64,000 nt of DNA. It comes from Bacteroidota bacterium (GTDB lineage Bacteria > Bacteroidota > Bacteroidia > AKYH767-A > OLB10). The notes under the pieces are model-generated. The model did no database searches, had not been told where the DNA came from, and saw nothing but the letters and a program-made list of their open reading frames with translations. The stretch is from positions 62,001 through 126,000 of the forward strand of contig JADKJB010000010.1 of NCBI GenBank assembly GCA_016722525.1, in the 5' to 3' direction. Positions 36,349 to 48,551 of the stretch are shown piece after piece (the first letter of the stretch is position 1; each line of letters begins with the position of its first letter). The position numbers and the translations under genes were made by a program.

Positions 36349-39177
36349 TTAATTGATTTGGTTGGGTTTAAGATTTTTTGATGGAGCTGTTATTGAAATG
36401 CTAAAGTAGTAAAGTCTACCGACAAGTGGGCCACCATATACCTCATAATGTTGATTATCAAGAATATTAGATGATCCTAACTTGAAAACCAGTTTGTCGC
36501 CATTGAATTTATAATTGATTTGGGCATCCAGAACATTATAAGAGTCAATTACACCTGTAAACTGAGGAGATCCCTCATATTTGAATCCATCAATCCACTT
36601 AAAGTTGATGTTAAAACTGAAATTATTTATATCTCTGCCATTGAAACCGATATTAAATTTATGTTCAGGAGTGTTGAAGGCAGGAATTAAAGGATCATCA
36701 GATCCTTTTTTGTCCAGAAGATTGTAGGAGTAATTTGTAATTAAAGCGTAGTATTTTCCAAGGTAATAATTCAGACCTACTGTGACACCACGAGTAGTCA
36801 CCTGATCCAAAGAATTGGAAGCTACTCGAACTACATTATTAAATCGCAAATCTGTATAAGTAAAGGGAGGAAAAATAATGGGTACCTGAAAAGTATCAAC
36901 GTCGGCACCTATTTTATAACCTATGAAATTAGTGTACCAGCTGTAGTAGGCACTTACATCCAAATATATTTTTTTTGCTATCGTGGTCCTATAACCTAAT
37001 TCAATTGTTTTAACTTCTTCGGGTCTAACAGCCTTAACATTAAAAAATTCCAGGGTGTCGAATTTTTATTTGCATCGTAAAAATTAATTAAAGATTCAAC
37101 GGTGACCAATCCATCATAGCCATCTTTGTTTCCCACAAGAATAGCTCTGCCTACCGGATAATATAAGTATTGATCAGCAAGTGTTGGGTTTCTGATTGCA
37201 GATGAAAAGGAAGCGCGTATCACCTGATCTGCTTTTGGCAAATAGACTGCACTTACTGCAGGAGAAAAGAGGTAATCAAAATTTTCATTTTTATCCATTC
37301 TTGCAGTGCCACTTAACTTTAGCTTTTCACTGAAAAGTTTTTTTTCAAGTCCTGCATAAACTCCTCCCTCACTATTTTTAATTTTAACTCCTGAAGTATC
37401 ACTAAAGATGGTGCCCTCTGAATTTGGACGATACCAGCGGTAATTTGCGCCAACAACAATATCGAACCAGGTAGGAGTAAATTTATATTCACCATGTACA
37501 TGATACAATGCAGATTTATCAAAAAATCTGGAACCACCTTCTGAGAACGATTTCTTAGAAGTTATTGCTGAAAATGAGGTGTCAAATTGGTAACTGCCCG
37601 GTTCGTAAAATGCACTATTCGCATTAAGTGGGTTACCAATGCCATTGGCATAACCTTGAGTAAGATTATGATAGTAGGCAAGGGTATCAGGGTAATTCTG
37701 TGTGAGAAAAGGATTTATTGCACTTAGGTATTCTTCGTAAGTTGCATAATCTGATGGCTGCGGATAACCGGGCAATTGTTGTATAGGATTTTTAGCATTA
37801 ATAAACCAATAGTCAATATAATCCTGGTACCATTCACCGGTTATCTTCGCTGAATTCTGCAACAACAAAGCAGTAAAAAAAGCATCATAAGATTTTCCGG
37901 CGTCCTCATTAGTTGCATAAGCTCTTAAAAACCACTTATCCTCTTTCCGAATTTCAATTCGATTTTGGTAAAATTTAATTTCTTTTAGTGAGTACCTGTT
38001 ATCACCTTGGTAGATCGTGCTTCCTGTTCCATAATTGGTTGCATAAATTAATTCGGTTTCAGGTCGGAGCCTGTAATGAAAAGCAGCACCCAATTTTAAA
38101 TTTTCTGTGTTGTAATCAACAAGATCTTTTTCATTATAACCTTTTCTTGTTATTACACCAAGCCCGGGATAATCTTTGGAGTTTTGATTCAAGTCAAATC
38201 CATTTTGGTATTCATCACCATACACATTTACTGCATCGTATCCTCCCGGATTATTTATGTCACTCCTGGATTGAGGTGTGGCACTAAGGTTTTCGGCTTC
38301 CCAATCTTTTACACTTAAATAATATAGATTCAGTTTGTAAGCAAATTTTTCAATACCTTTTTTATTCTTTATTACTTCGGCAAATCGCAGAGAGTTTTCA
38401 ATCAATCCCCTGTTTCCAACCTTAAATGAGAATTCAAGTCCGGGATTATAAAATGGACTACGTGTACTCATACTAATAACACCGTTGAATGCATTGGGTC
38501 CATAAAAAGCTGAACTGGCTCCAACAACCAGATCTACTTTACTCACATCAAGATCAGAGGACCCGAGAAAATTCCCAAGAGAAAAATTTAATCCGGGAGA
38601 AGCATTGTCACACCATCAATAATTTGTAAAGATCTTACCGGTGAGGTACTATTGAATCCTCTGGTGTTTATTACCTTAAAACCAATACTGGCTGATGTTA
38701 AATCAACTCCTTTGAGCTGCCCCAAGCCCTCATAGAAATTAGCAGCAGGAGTTTCTCTTATTGCTATCATATCCATCGATTCAACAGTAAGAGGCGCCTC
38801 TTTCTGTTTTTCAGAAATCTGCTTCCAACCACCTCAACATCTTTCAAAATAACTTCATTACTTTGTAGTTTGATGTTTAGTGGCGTTAAATTTTTTACGA
38901 TAACTTCTTGCTGGATATAGCCAATGTAGGAAACTACCAATGTTATGGGAAGAGATTTTTCGGTTTCTATCCTAAAATTTCCATCAATATCAGATTGTGC
39001 ACCAAAGCTGGTTCCTTTTATTATTACATTGGCTCCAATCAGGGTTTCATTATTTTTGGAGTCTCTTACAACACCTGTCAACACCTGCTGAGCTTGTAAG
39101 CTAATATTTGATAAAATAATGAAAATCAATACTTTAAAAACTAAGCCGCAAGTAGGCAGAAGTATCCTTTTTATCAT
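36349..39177 (-). CDS. TonB-dependent receptor with CarboxypepD_reg-like domain (frame-broken)
   Basis: An outer-membrane transporter, about 940 residues. Signal peptide (MIKRILLPTCGLVFKVLIFI), then a carboxypeptidase-regulatory-like domain (VLTGVVRDSKNNETLIGANV, residues 30-110). The plug follows (MIAIRETPAANFYEGLGQLK, INTRGFNSTSPVRSLQIIDG, VVGASSAFYGPNAFNGVI). The barrel follows with alternating aromatic strands, ending in SFNINFKWIDGFKYEGSPQF. The break points are near 38770, 38590-38546 and 36963-36996. It would import a specific ligand with TonB-ExbBD energy; the ligand is not identifiable, and no SusD partner follows. Directly upstream of the secreted hydrolase. Confidence 0.88.
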
Positions 39178-39276
39178 AGGTTGTTGATTACTTCTTCCAA
39201 AAGTAAGTTTTCCTTTTATTAATTAAAAGGGTTTTAAATATTCTTTGTGATCTTTTGCAGAAATACTAAAAGTTGC

Positions 39277-42200
39277 TCAGTTATACGTGACATTGGAGGA
39301 GGGCTCTTTTCTTCGGAATTTGTCCCTGAATCTTTTTACAAGTTCTCCAACTGTATTAAATTCCTCTTGATAAAAAAGACCTATTCCTTGGGTATAGGGC
39401 GAGTTGTAATTATTGAGCACACTATTATTAATTGTTTTATTAAAAGCTTTGAATCTGAGTTTTCCATCTTTACTCAATTTAACCTCTACATTGAAGTCAC
39501 CAATCAGGTTAGATGTATTTTGGTTGTTGTCGGATAAACCGAAATTGCCAGCAATGGAAACTCTGTCGTTAAATAACTGTGTTGAAAGAGCAACATCCAA
39601 TTCTTCCTGACTAAAAGCATCTGCAGCTCGATAGTTCACACCAACATTAAAATTGTTGCTAATTTGTGATGCCCACATACTCAGTTGCTGTGAGAGCAAT
39701 TCAGCTGCATTGGTATTTACTGCCGATGAGGAGGAAACGCCCTGGTATTCGAAATCAAGGGGTTTCGAAAATCTGTTTAACACAAGCAAACTCATCGTTT
39801 GTCTGCTTTTTTCCTCTTCGGAAGAAATATATCTGTTGATTTGTGTTTCAGCAATAGGATCGACATTTGGTACTTTAACATCAAATCGGATAGTTGGATT
39901 GAACAATTCATCTTTAAGACTCAACAATACTTCAACAGGAACTCGTTTTTTGTAAGTTGTATCCTGAAACAAATCATACAAACTTGCACGAAGTTTATAA
40001 ATTCCTTCAATATCAATCTCTGCATCATAAGGAGACCCACTCCAACTTATGGTGCCTCCCGGGTTAATGATGAATTTTTTATTGATCAGGTTTTGTAAAG
40101 TGAAAAGATAATCACCGGAACTAACCTGGTAATTGCCATACATTTTAAATTCACCTTGTGTATTAATATTCATTTTAATGTCACCACGGCCTCTTCCCTT
40201 TATAACATCTCCTATTTTTGAATCAAAAATCAACTGGACCTCTGCATCCGGGGTGACTTCCAGATCAAAATCTAACTCAATACCGGTCAAGTCAGGTCCT
40301 TCATCTTGATTTTTCGTTGCCGTTATACCTGATGAAACAAAATTGATAAAACTGCTCTTCGAAACTTCATCGGGATTTGAAAGAGGAATAAAGATCTGAG
40401 TATTCTTTTCTGTTTTGACAGCAAGATTGATTTTAATAAGATCTAAAGGTCCCAGAATTTTTACTTTTCCCGTAATGTAGGCATTGCCGTAGTATAATTC
40501 GTTTTGCGACATTGTTGTATTCAATGCCTGAAATTTGTTGGCTGTGATATCAAAAAACAGAGTAAAGTTTTTTAAATGCTGGTGATAAATATAGCCATCC
40601 ACATTTGCTTTATTTCCATTCACGTCGTTAACAGTAAAATTCTTAAATCTAAAATAGTTTTTAGTGAACTCAACTTCGTCGGAAAGATTAAATCGGGTAT
40701 TTAAATAATCTACTACAAAACTTGTTTGTTGCAATCTTATTTTCCTGTTAAATCGGGATTATTTACAGATCCTGATAAATTGAGTGTTCCTGATGCTTTT
40801 CCTTTGACATCTGAAACCAGTCCTTTCGCATATCCTGCAAAAGTTGCAAGATTTGTTTTTTGTAAAGTAAAATTAAAATCAATTGAATCGTTTTTTTCTT
40901 TTATAAAGTATCTTCCATCAACTTCAATATTTTTAACTCCGCCTCTATCAACAAGTCCCTTAATTGTGATTAGTTTATTCGGAATGTCATAATTAAAATT
41001 AATATTCGCATCTCCCAGAGTATCATTATAAAAACTTAAATTCGTAATGTACATTTCAGAATTGATCCCTGGTTGAGAAAGCAGTCCGGCGAAATCGCCA
41101 TGTCCGGTGGCTATTCCTCCAATTGAAACATCATATACCAATAATATTGGATTTAGCACATTGGTATTGAAATTTTTTAATTCAAGTTTAAGATGATCAT
41201 TCTTATTCTTCGAAATTTTGCCATTCAAGCTTAGGGCTTCTTCTCCTGATGTAATAGTTAAATTTTGGACATCTGCAAATGTAGAATCAAATACTATGCT
41301 GTTCCCTTTGTCTATTTCCCAGGTTTTGTTATTTACTATAATTTCAGAAGGCAATAGTTGGAGTTGTATTTTTCCATTGGTAAGGTAATTCGCTTCTCCA
41401 TTAACTTTAATTTTTGTTACTAAGCTGTCGCGTGACGATGTGGCAATTTGAAATTTAGAATAATTTTTATTGGTGCTTCCATGAAGACCAACATTCACAA
41501 ATTTTAAGGTGTCACTTATTTCAATCTCATTCATATTGTTTGAGATGTTAAGTTCACCATTAGATGTATTTGCATTTATTGAAATTCCTGAAAAGACCGT
41601 TTCATCAAATCGAACGCTGTCGGATTTTAATTTTAGCACAATATTTTTTGTGCTTTTATTAATGCTTCCGAATATATTAGTCCCATTGCTGATTTTTAGA
41701 TCAGGATAGAAAACTTTAAATAATTGATCTGTTTGTTTGAGATTAATATCAAAATGTTATTGCCAGGTTGTTTTTGTTTGTAGATTTAGTTGCTGCTAAT
41801 GTTGGAATGTAAGTTGAAAAAAGTTCTCCTATATCTGAAGCCATTGTTGTTCTTTTAAAAGTTCCCTTTGAATCCAGGTCAATTATGTCAGATCTTAGAT
41901 TGGAAATTTTTTGACTTCCTTCAGAATAGGAAACAAAGGAAATGGAATCAACTTTGATGGTGTCATTGTATTCAATATACCTGGTTCCTTTTATTTTAAT
42001 GTAACCTGTTAAATCATCAAAATCTTTCCCCGTAATTCTAATGTCAGCTTTAGTGGAAAGTACTGCTGTAGTATCTCTTTTAATCAGTTTAAGTTTTGCT
42101 AAATAGGCATTTTTTATTTCAGTAGTAAAATCATAAACAGGAATTTTGTGGGATAAGTCAATGGTTCCTTTAAAATCAAGTCCCAAATTTTCTTCCTCTA

Positions 42201-43700
42201 CTTTCAAAGATCCATTAAATAATCTTTTTGCAAATTGGCCATTTACAATTATGTTTTTGTAATTATAACCATTCAATTCAAGTGAACTTATTTCTCCTTC
42301 CATCTGCGCCTTTAGCTTATCAAAAGCAAAACCCCTTCCTGATACATTTGATTTAAATGTTGTTTTGCCAAGTAACGCTTTGTTGTCGATCAAAGTGCCT
42401 ACGTCAAAAGATGTAGCAGAAAGATGTCCTGAAAATGAGCTTTTGTCCGCAACACTGTCAATCTTAAGGTTAATATCCGATGAAACGTATCCAATAGCAG
42501 TGTTGGCGTTTCCATACGCAACAAAGTCATTCAAAAATCCTGTAAACTTACCTGAGAAATGTACTTTTCCAAGTTTGCTGAGTTCAACCGGAAGCTCCAT
42601 TTTTTTGCCTCGGTTAAATGGATAGTCAGGTATTGTTTCAATTTCACCTTTATCAGTAATAAGTTCATTCACTACAAGATCAAAAAATGATTCTTGAAAA
42701 TCGGGAAGTCCTGCTATGCTTATATCGCCTTTAAATGTGGAGTGGTTCGCAAAAGCAATTTCAAGTTTTCTTCCCTCAATTGCCTGATGGTGCCTTTGAT
42801 TTTCCACTGAATACGATTTTCTGATTCAAACCTTCCAGTTCACTGGCGAAAAACACCAGGTCATTCGAGGAAAGTGTGCTTTTTCAAATGAGGAATTAAT
42901 TTTTACTTTGTCAATAAACTCATCAAAATCTACAATATCATCATAGTTAAAAGCAATGCTGCCCTGTATATTGGTTTCATCGGTTTTTAATAACAAGTTT
43001 TGATATTCCATCCCCTGAGCAGTTACCTTGACATTGGCTTCAAGGTATTCCAGTTGAAAACCACTTTTTTCTAAAAATCCCAGATTCTCAATGGTTGCGT
43101 ACATGGTATCTGCATCAAATGTGACATCATTGACGGTAGCATCCAAATTGTACACTCTTATATCTTCAAAATCAATTCCGTTGGCCTTGTCACTGTACCT
43201 GTTATCCTTGTAAACAAATTGAATATTATTCAGATTGATTTCTCCTGGATTAAAATCAAAAACGGCTTTTTTTGATGTGTCTTTAGAACCTGAGCTAAAA
43301 TAGTCTATTAAAAAATTGATGTTCAAACCTTTTTGATTCTTGTATTTCTGAAGTTTTATTGTTCCATTAGTAAGTTCAATGCCCGATAAGTAGATTTTGT
43401 TCCTCCCGGGAGCAAACATGTCTATGACTGTACTTATTTCTCCCGCATAGAGTAAGGTGTCATGCTGTAAATCTTCAATGTAAAGGCCTTAATGGACAAG
43501 GTTCTGAAAAATTCGATTTCTATGCGATCAAGCGTAACTGTTGTATTGAGCTCTGAGGATAGGTAACTGGCGGCTCGTTGCACTATCCAGGTTTGAAAAA
43601 CAGGAGTCTTAATAGCATACACCAACCCTACCGAAAGGAGAAAAAGGCTCAATAAAACCCAGGCTGATATTTTTAAAAACTTTCTAATCTTAGATGGGAT
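39277..43700 (-). CDS. TamB-like translocation/assembly module protein (multiply frame-broken)
   Basis: A very large protein, about 1470 residues. An N-terminal helix (SLFLLSVGLVYAIKTPVFQT) precedes an AsmA-like start (IVQRAASYLSSELNTTVTLD). A long repetitive beta-rich region follows with many short strand pairs. The C-terminus is the DUF490/TamB domain (GRGRGDIKMNINTQGEFKMY, GNYQVSSGDYLFTLQNLINK, then NPGGTISWSGSPYDAEIDIE). In other bacteria TamB works with TamA to move lipids or proteins to the outer membrane. Breaks lie near 43425, 42830 (two that cancel), 41640-41750 and 40735. No in-frame ATG is found upstream; the start is near 43690-43700 and may be obscured by an error. Divergent from tsaD. 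Confidence 0.85.
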
Positions 43701-43734
43701 TTTTTAACAAACTTGTTGGCAGATTAACGTAATT

Positions 43735-44780
43735 TTGAGCAGAAATACTATACAGAATTTGAATAAGCCTGTAATTATTCTTGGAATCGAATCCTCATGC
43801 GATGACACTTCTGCAGCAATTAGCAGTAACGACAATATTCTTGCCAACATAATCGCCGGACAAAAGGTTCATGAGGCCTATGGAGGAGTCGTTCCTGAAC
43901 TCGCTTCGAGGGCTCACCAACAGAATATTATTCCCGTTGTAGACCAGGCTCTCAAAGCAGCAAAAGTAAACAAAAAAGACCTTGATGCAATTGCCTTTAC
44001 AAATGGCCCAGGACTCATGGGCGCTCTTTTAGTAGGCTCCTCTTTTGCCAAATCTTTCGCTCTCGGTTTGCAAATTCCATTAATTGAAGTGAATCACATG
44101 CAAGCTCATGTATTAGCTCACTTTGCTCGTCTAAAAGGCGATTCTAAACCCAAACCGGAATTCCCTTTCCTTTGCCTTACAGTATCCGGAGGTCACACCC
44201 AAATCATTAAAGTGAAAAGTCATTTTGATTTTGAACTGCTTGGACAGACTCAGGATGATGCTGCGGGGGAAGCTTTTGATAAAATTGCTAAAATGCTTGG
44301 ATTAACCTATCCCGGCGGTCCTTTAATTGACCAATTCGCGGCGAAGGAAACCCCAAGGCGTTCGTATTTCCTGCATCCTCGATCTTCAGGTCTCGATTTT
44401 AGTTTCAGCGGACTGAAAACTGCAGTTTTGTATTTTGTTCAAAAGCAATCTGCTATTGATAGCGATTTTGTTGCCAATAATATCCTGGATTTGTGTGCAT
44501 CTGTGCAATATACTATTGTTTCGATTTTAATGACACGCCTGGAAAAAAGCTGTCATTCAAACCGGTATTCATCGAGTAGCATTGGCAGGAGGGGGTAGCT
44601 GCAAATAGTGGCCTGAGAAAAGCGATTGAAATGAAAACAGAATGGGAACATTTTATACCTCCTTTTGAATTCTGTACCGATAATGCTGCAATGATTGCTA
44701 TCACGGGCTATTATAAATTCCTTAATCAGGATTTTTCTAGTCAGGAATCAAGTCCTTTTGCTCGTTTTTATGGAATGTGA
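43735..44780 (+). CDS. tsaD: tRNA N6-threonylcarbamoyladenosine synthase subunit TsaD (two frame breaks)
   Basis: An essential Kae1/Gcp-family ATPase for t6A37 modification of ANN-decoding tRNAs. N-terminus IILGIESSCDDTSAAI is diagnostic, then YGGVVPELASRAHQQNI, NHMQAHVLAHF (metal-site His pair), SGGHTQIIKV, and DFSFSGLKTAV. The frame breaks near 44535 (an extra A in GAAAAAAGCTG) and near 44590 (an extra G in GGAGGGGGTAGC). Correcting both gives ALAGGVAANSGLRKAIE and the metal-site segment FCTDNAAMIAI, ending at a TGA at 44780. About 347 residues. The start is TTG: 43735 or, perhaps better, 43759, because an exact -7 element (TAATTTTG) overlaps the first. Confidence 0.93.
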
Positions 44781-44910
44781 ACTGAATTGTTTATAAGTAT
44801 TGATCCAGGTACCTGAACTTCCTCTAATATCAAATTAATTTTGCATTAAGTTAAAGAAGAAGTATTCAATCAAGTTTTTATTTAACCAACTATAAAACCA
44901 ATATATACCA

Positions 44911-45814
44911 ATGGAAAACAAACCTAACATGACCTCTGAAAAAAGGAGGTAACAACAAAATCTGGATTATTTTATGCAGCAGTTTCTGCTATTAAATATC
45001 TATCAATGGCAAAACAACAACTCTGTTATTGAGAGTTATGAAGTTAAGAACGATAGCCTCGTTTCTGCTAAAATGGATGTTGAAAAGGAACTGGAGAAAC
45101 CTATCAGGAGCTGAATCAATACAAAGGTATTAATGAGCGTTTGATAGTTCTGCTCGCAGAGGCAAATACCAATATTGATTCACAAAAAAGAACGAATCGA
45201 AAAAACTTCTCAAGAATGAAAAAACTCGGCTTCACTCAACAAAAACTTAAGGCTGAACTTGAAGAATTGAAAAAATGCGTGATGAGTATTTAGATAAAAT
45301 CGATAAGTTGCTTGTTGAAAATGAACAGTTGAAAAAAGATAAGGTTGAACTTACCAGCACAGTGGAAAATTTATCTAAAAATCTTGAGAGTACTGTTAAC
45401 CAAGCTTCTGTTCTTAAGTCAGAGTACATGAGAGTTAGAACCTATAAAAAGCGTGGTAGCAACAAGTTTGTTGAAACAGCCATGGCGAAACGAACCAATA
45501 AAATGGAAGCTTGTTTTTCAGTACTGGACAATAAAATTGCCAAAGCTGGTGAAAGGGAGGTTTATCTTAGAATAGTGGAGCCGGGTGGAAAAACAATGGG
45601 TGCCAGATCCGAAGGCTCTAACACTTTCAAAATGGCGAATTCAGGCGAAGAAGTGCAGTTTACTTCTTCAATAAAAATGACCTATGATAGCAGTAAACAA
45701 GATCTGTGTTTGCAATGGGAAGAAGCTGAAAGAGTATTTGCTCCGGGAACCTATGTTATTGAGGTTTATATTGATGGGAATCTGAGCGGCGCTACGTCTT
45801 ATGTGTTGAAATAA
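44911..45814 (+). CDS. Hypothetical coiled-coil protein (frame-broken N-terminus)
   Basis: I do not recognise a family. From an ATG at 44911, shifted frames give a short charged start, then a helix-like stretch near 44955-45000 that may be a membrane anchor. A long heptad-rich region follows (KKLGFTQQKLKAELEELKK, then MRDEYLDKIDKLLVENEQLK). The intact C-terminal part (about 45400-45814) is a compact beta-rich domain: FVETAMAKRTNKMEACFSVL, GEREVYLRIVEPGGKTMGAR, and FAPGTYVIEVYIDG. The overall plan, an anchor with a coiled coil and a beta-sandwich-like end, suggests a periplasmic or cytoplasmic structural protein. It lies downstream of tsaD with its own leader of 130 bases. Function unknown. 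Confidence 0.6.
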
Positions 45815-45827
45815 TCTAATTGTATAA

Positions 45828-45870
45828 ACAAAAAAAGGAGGCTTTCTCATAGAAAGCCTCCTTTTTTTGT
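45828..45870. terminator. Bidirectional terminator with 20-bp stem
   Basis: Arms ACAAAAAAAGGAGGCTTTCT (45828-45847) and AGAAAGCCTCCTTTTTTTGT (45851-45870) around a three-base loop, a perfect stem. It separates the coiled-coil gene from lon, which runs the other way. Confidence 0.93.
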
Positions 45871-45903
45871 TTTAAAAAATGTTGAGGAGAAAATCCAGTA
45901 TAT

Positions 45904-48386
45904 TTATTTTTTAGGATGCTCAGTAGAAACAGGTATGGTTAACTTGAGAGGGTTTTTTACTTTTTCATTTAACAGGGCTATACCAACAACATCTATCATC
46001 TCTTTCACATAATGGAATTTTAATCCTTCTACATAATGAGCTTTTATTTCCTCAATATCTTTAAGGTTATCCGCGGAAAGTATGATATCTGTGATTCCGG
46101 CTCTTTTTGCCGCAAGGATTTTTTCTTTGATTCCACCTACAGGGAGTACTTTGCCTCTCAGGGTAATTTCACCAGTCATAGCTAATTTCTTCTTTACCTT
46201 TCGTTGTGTAAAAGCTGACGTCAGTGAAGTTAACATGGTGATACCTGCCGAAGGTCCGTCTTTTGGAGTAGCACCTTCCGGAACGTGAATGTGAACATCA
46301 TAATGATCGAATACCTGTGGATCGATATTTAGTTCGTCGGCATGAGCCTTCATGTAAGCCAATGCTATTACTGCCGATTCTTTCATCACTTCTCCCAGGT
46401 TTCCGGTAAGTGTGAGCTTACCCTTTCCTTTATTTATTGAAGTTTCAATAAATAAAATATCGCCTCCAACCGGTGTCCAAGCCAAGCCGGTAACAACTCC
46501 TGCAACATTGTTATCAATGGATTTTTCCTTTTGAAAAATGGGAGCACCTAATATTTTACTTAGCTGTGTGGGTTTAATTTTAGGATCATATTTTTCTTCT
46601 AACGCCACTGATTTTGCAGTAGACCGTATCACGGAAGCAATTTGTTTTTCTAATGTTCTTACTCCCGATTCACTCGTGTAGTCTAAGATGAGTTTTTCTA
46701 TTATCTTATCAGATAAAACTACTTGTCCCCGCTTCAATCCATGTGCCTCCAGTTGTTTCGGAATAAGATGTTTGATCGCAATTTGTATCTTTTCTTCAAC
46801 AGTATAGCCGGTTATTTCTATGATCTCCATACGGTCACGTAAAGCTGGTTGAATACTGCTCAAAGAATTAGCAGTTGCAATAAACAAAACTTTTGATAAA
46901 TCATATTCTATTTCAACATAATTGTCATAAAAAGTAGTGTTTTGTTCCGGATCAAGAACTTCAAGTAACGCACTTGATGGGTCTCCATGATAATCTGTCG
47001 AAAGCTTATCAACTTCATCCAATACAAAGACCGGATTTCCTGATTTAGCCTTCTTTAGATTTTGAATTACCCTTCCAGGCATCGCACCTATATAGGTTTT
47101 TCGATGTCCTCTTATTTCAGCTTCATCACGTAATCCTCCTAATGACATTCTCACATATTTTCTTCCAAGTGCTTTGGCAATAGATTTCCCGAGTGAAGTT
47201 TTTCCAACTCCGGGAGGTCCGTACAAACACATGATAGGCGACTTAAGATTCCCTTTTAGTTTAAGCACAGCCAGATATTCTAAAATTCTGTTCTTAACTT
47301 TGTCAAGTCCATAGTGATCTGTATCCAGTATTTTTTCTGCGCGCTTCAAATCAAAATTATCTTTGGTGTATTCATCCCACGGTAACTCTAGCAGAAGCTC
47401 CAGATAATTTAGTGTAACTGAAAATTCAGCGGCTGCAGGGTTTATGCGTTGTAACCTCTCTAATTCTTTTTCAAATACAGCAGCTACTTCTTTCGACCAT
47501 TTTTTTACTGCCGCCCGTTCCCGTAAACTGCTTATCTCCTGATCTTGTACATTTCCTCCAAGCTCTTCTTGTATCGTTTTTAACTGTTGATTAAGAAAAT
47601 ATTCCCGCTGTTGTTTATCGATATCAATTTTTACTTTTGATTGAATCTGGTTTTTTAATTCCAGCATTTGTAACTCATGGGTGAGATACTGAGTACTCTG
47701 GTTGCCCTTGCTTTCAAATCTGTCATTTCAAGTAATTCCTGCTTCTTCGCTACATCAGCATTCATGTTTGATGAGATGAAGTTGATTAAAAAAGAAGGAC
47801 TTTCAATGTTTTTGATTGCAAATGAAGCCTCACTTGGAATATTAGGTGAAGATGTTATTATCTGAAGTGATAAATCGCGGAGAGAATCTATTAAGGCAAC
47901 AAATTCTTTTTCACTTATGGATTGTTTTTTATCTGTAATGGGAAGAATGGAGGCTTTCAGATATGGTTCAGTGCCGTTTACTTCATTGATCTTAAATCTG
48001 CGTTTGCCTTGAATAATAACAGTGGTGTTTCCATCCGGCATTCGCAACATTTTTATGATGTTGGCTACTGTTCCAATCTGATTCAAATCTTCCACTTGAG
48101 GATCCTCAACTGAACTGTCCTTCTGAGAAACAACACCGATAATCTTGTCACTTTTATAAGCATCCTGAATTAACTTGATGGATTTGTCGCGGCCAACTGT
48201 TATTGGGATAACCACTCCGGGAAACAAAACAGTATTACGAAGTGGAAGGATAGAAAGAATATCAGGGATTTTTTCTGAATTCATCTGTTCTTCGTCTTCA
48301 GCAGATAAAAGAGGTATCAAATCCGGCTCATCGTCCGTTATTCTTGAAATACCTAAAATGGAATTATTATTATTGTTGTCGAACAT
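45904..48386 (-). CDS. lon: ATP-dependent protease Lon (one frame break)
   Basis: A cytosolic AAA+ protease. The N-terminal LAN domain starts near residue 45 (SILPLRNTVLFPGVVIPITV). A coiled linker (DIDKQQREYFLNQQLKTIQE) leads to Walker A GPPGVGKTSLGKS, Walker B PVFVLDEVDKL, and sensor residues. The proteolytic domain has the Ser-Lys dyad: PKDGPSAGITM (Ser) and LPVGGIKEKILAAKRAG (Lys). The frame is lost near 47690, at the VTQYLTHE equivalent, and recovers in LELKNQIQSKVK. About 827 residues, normal for Bacteroidota. Start MFDNNNNNSILG at 48386. It stands alone. Confidence 0.95.
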
Positions 48387-48551
48387 TTATAAATATATTT
48401 TGGTCATTTTGTCAGTAAACATCTAAAATGACAGTTAATTAAGTCTGAAGCCAATAAAGTCAATTGATATGCCAAAGAACAGTTACTGGCACAAAGGCTC
48501 TTTGCTATAAGATTAAGTATTTGAATATCAGTTATTAGTAAAAGAATACAA

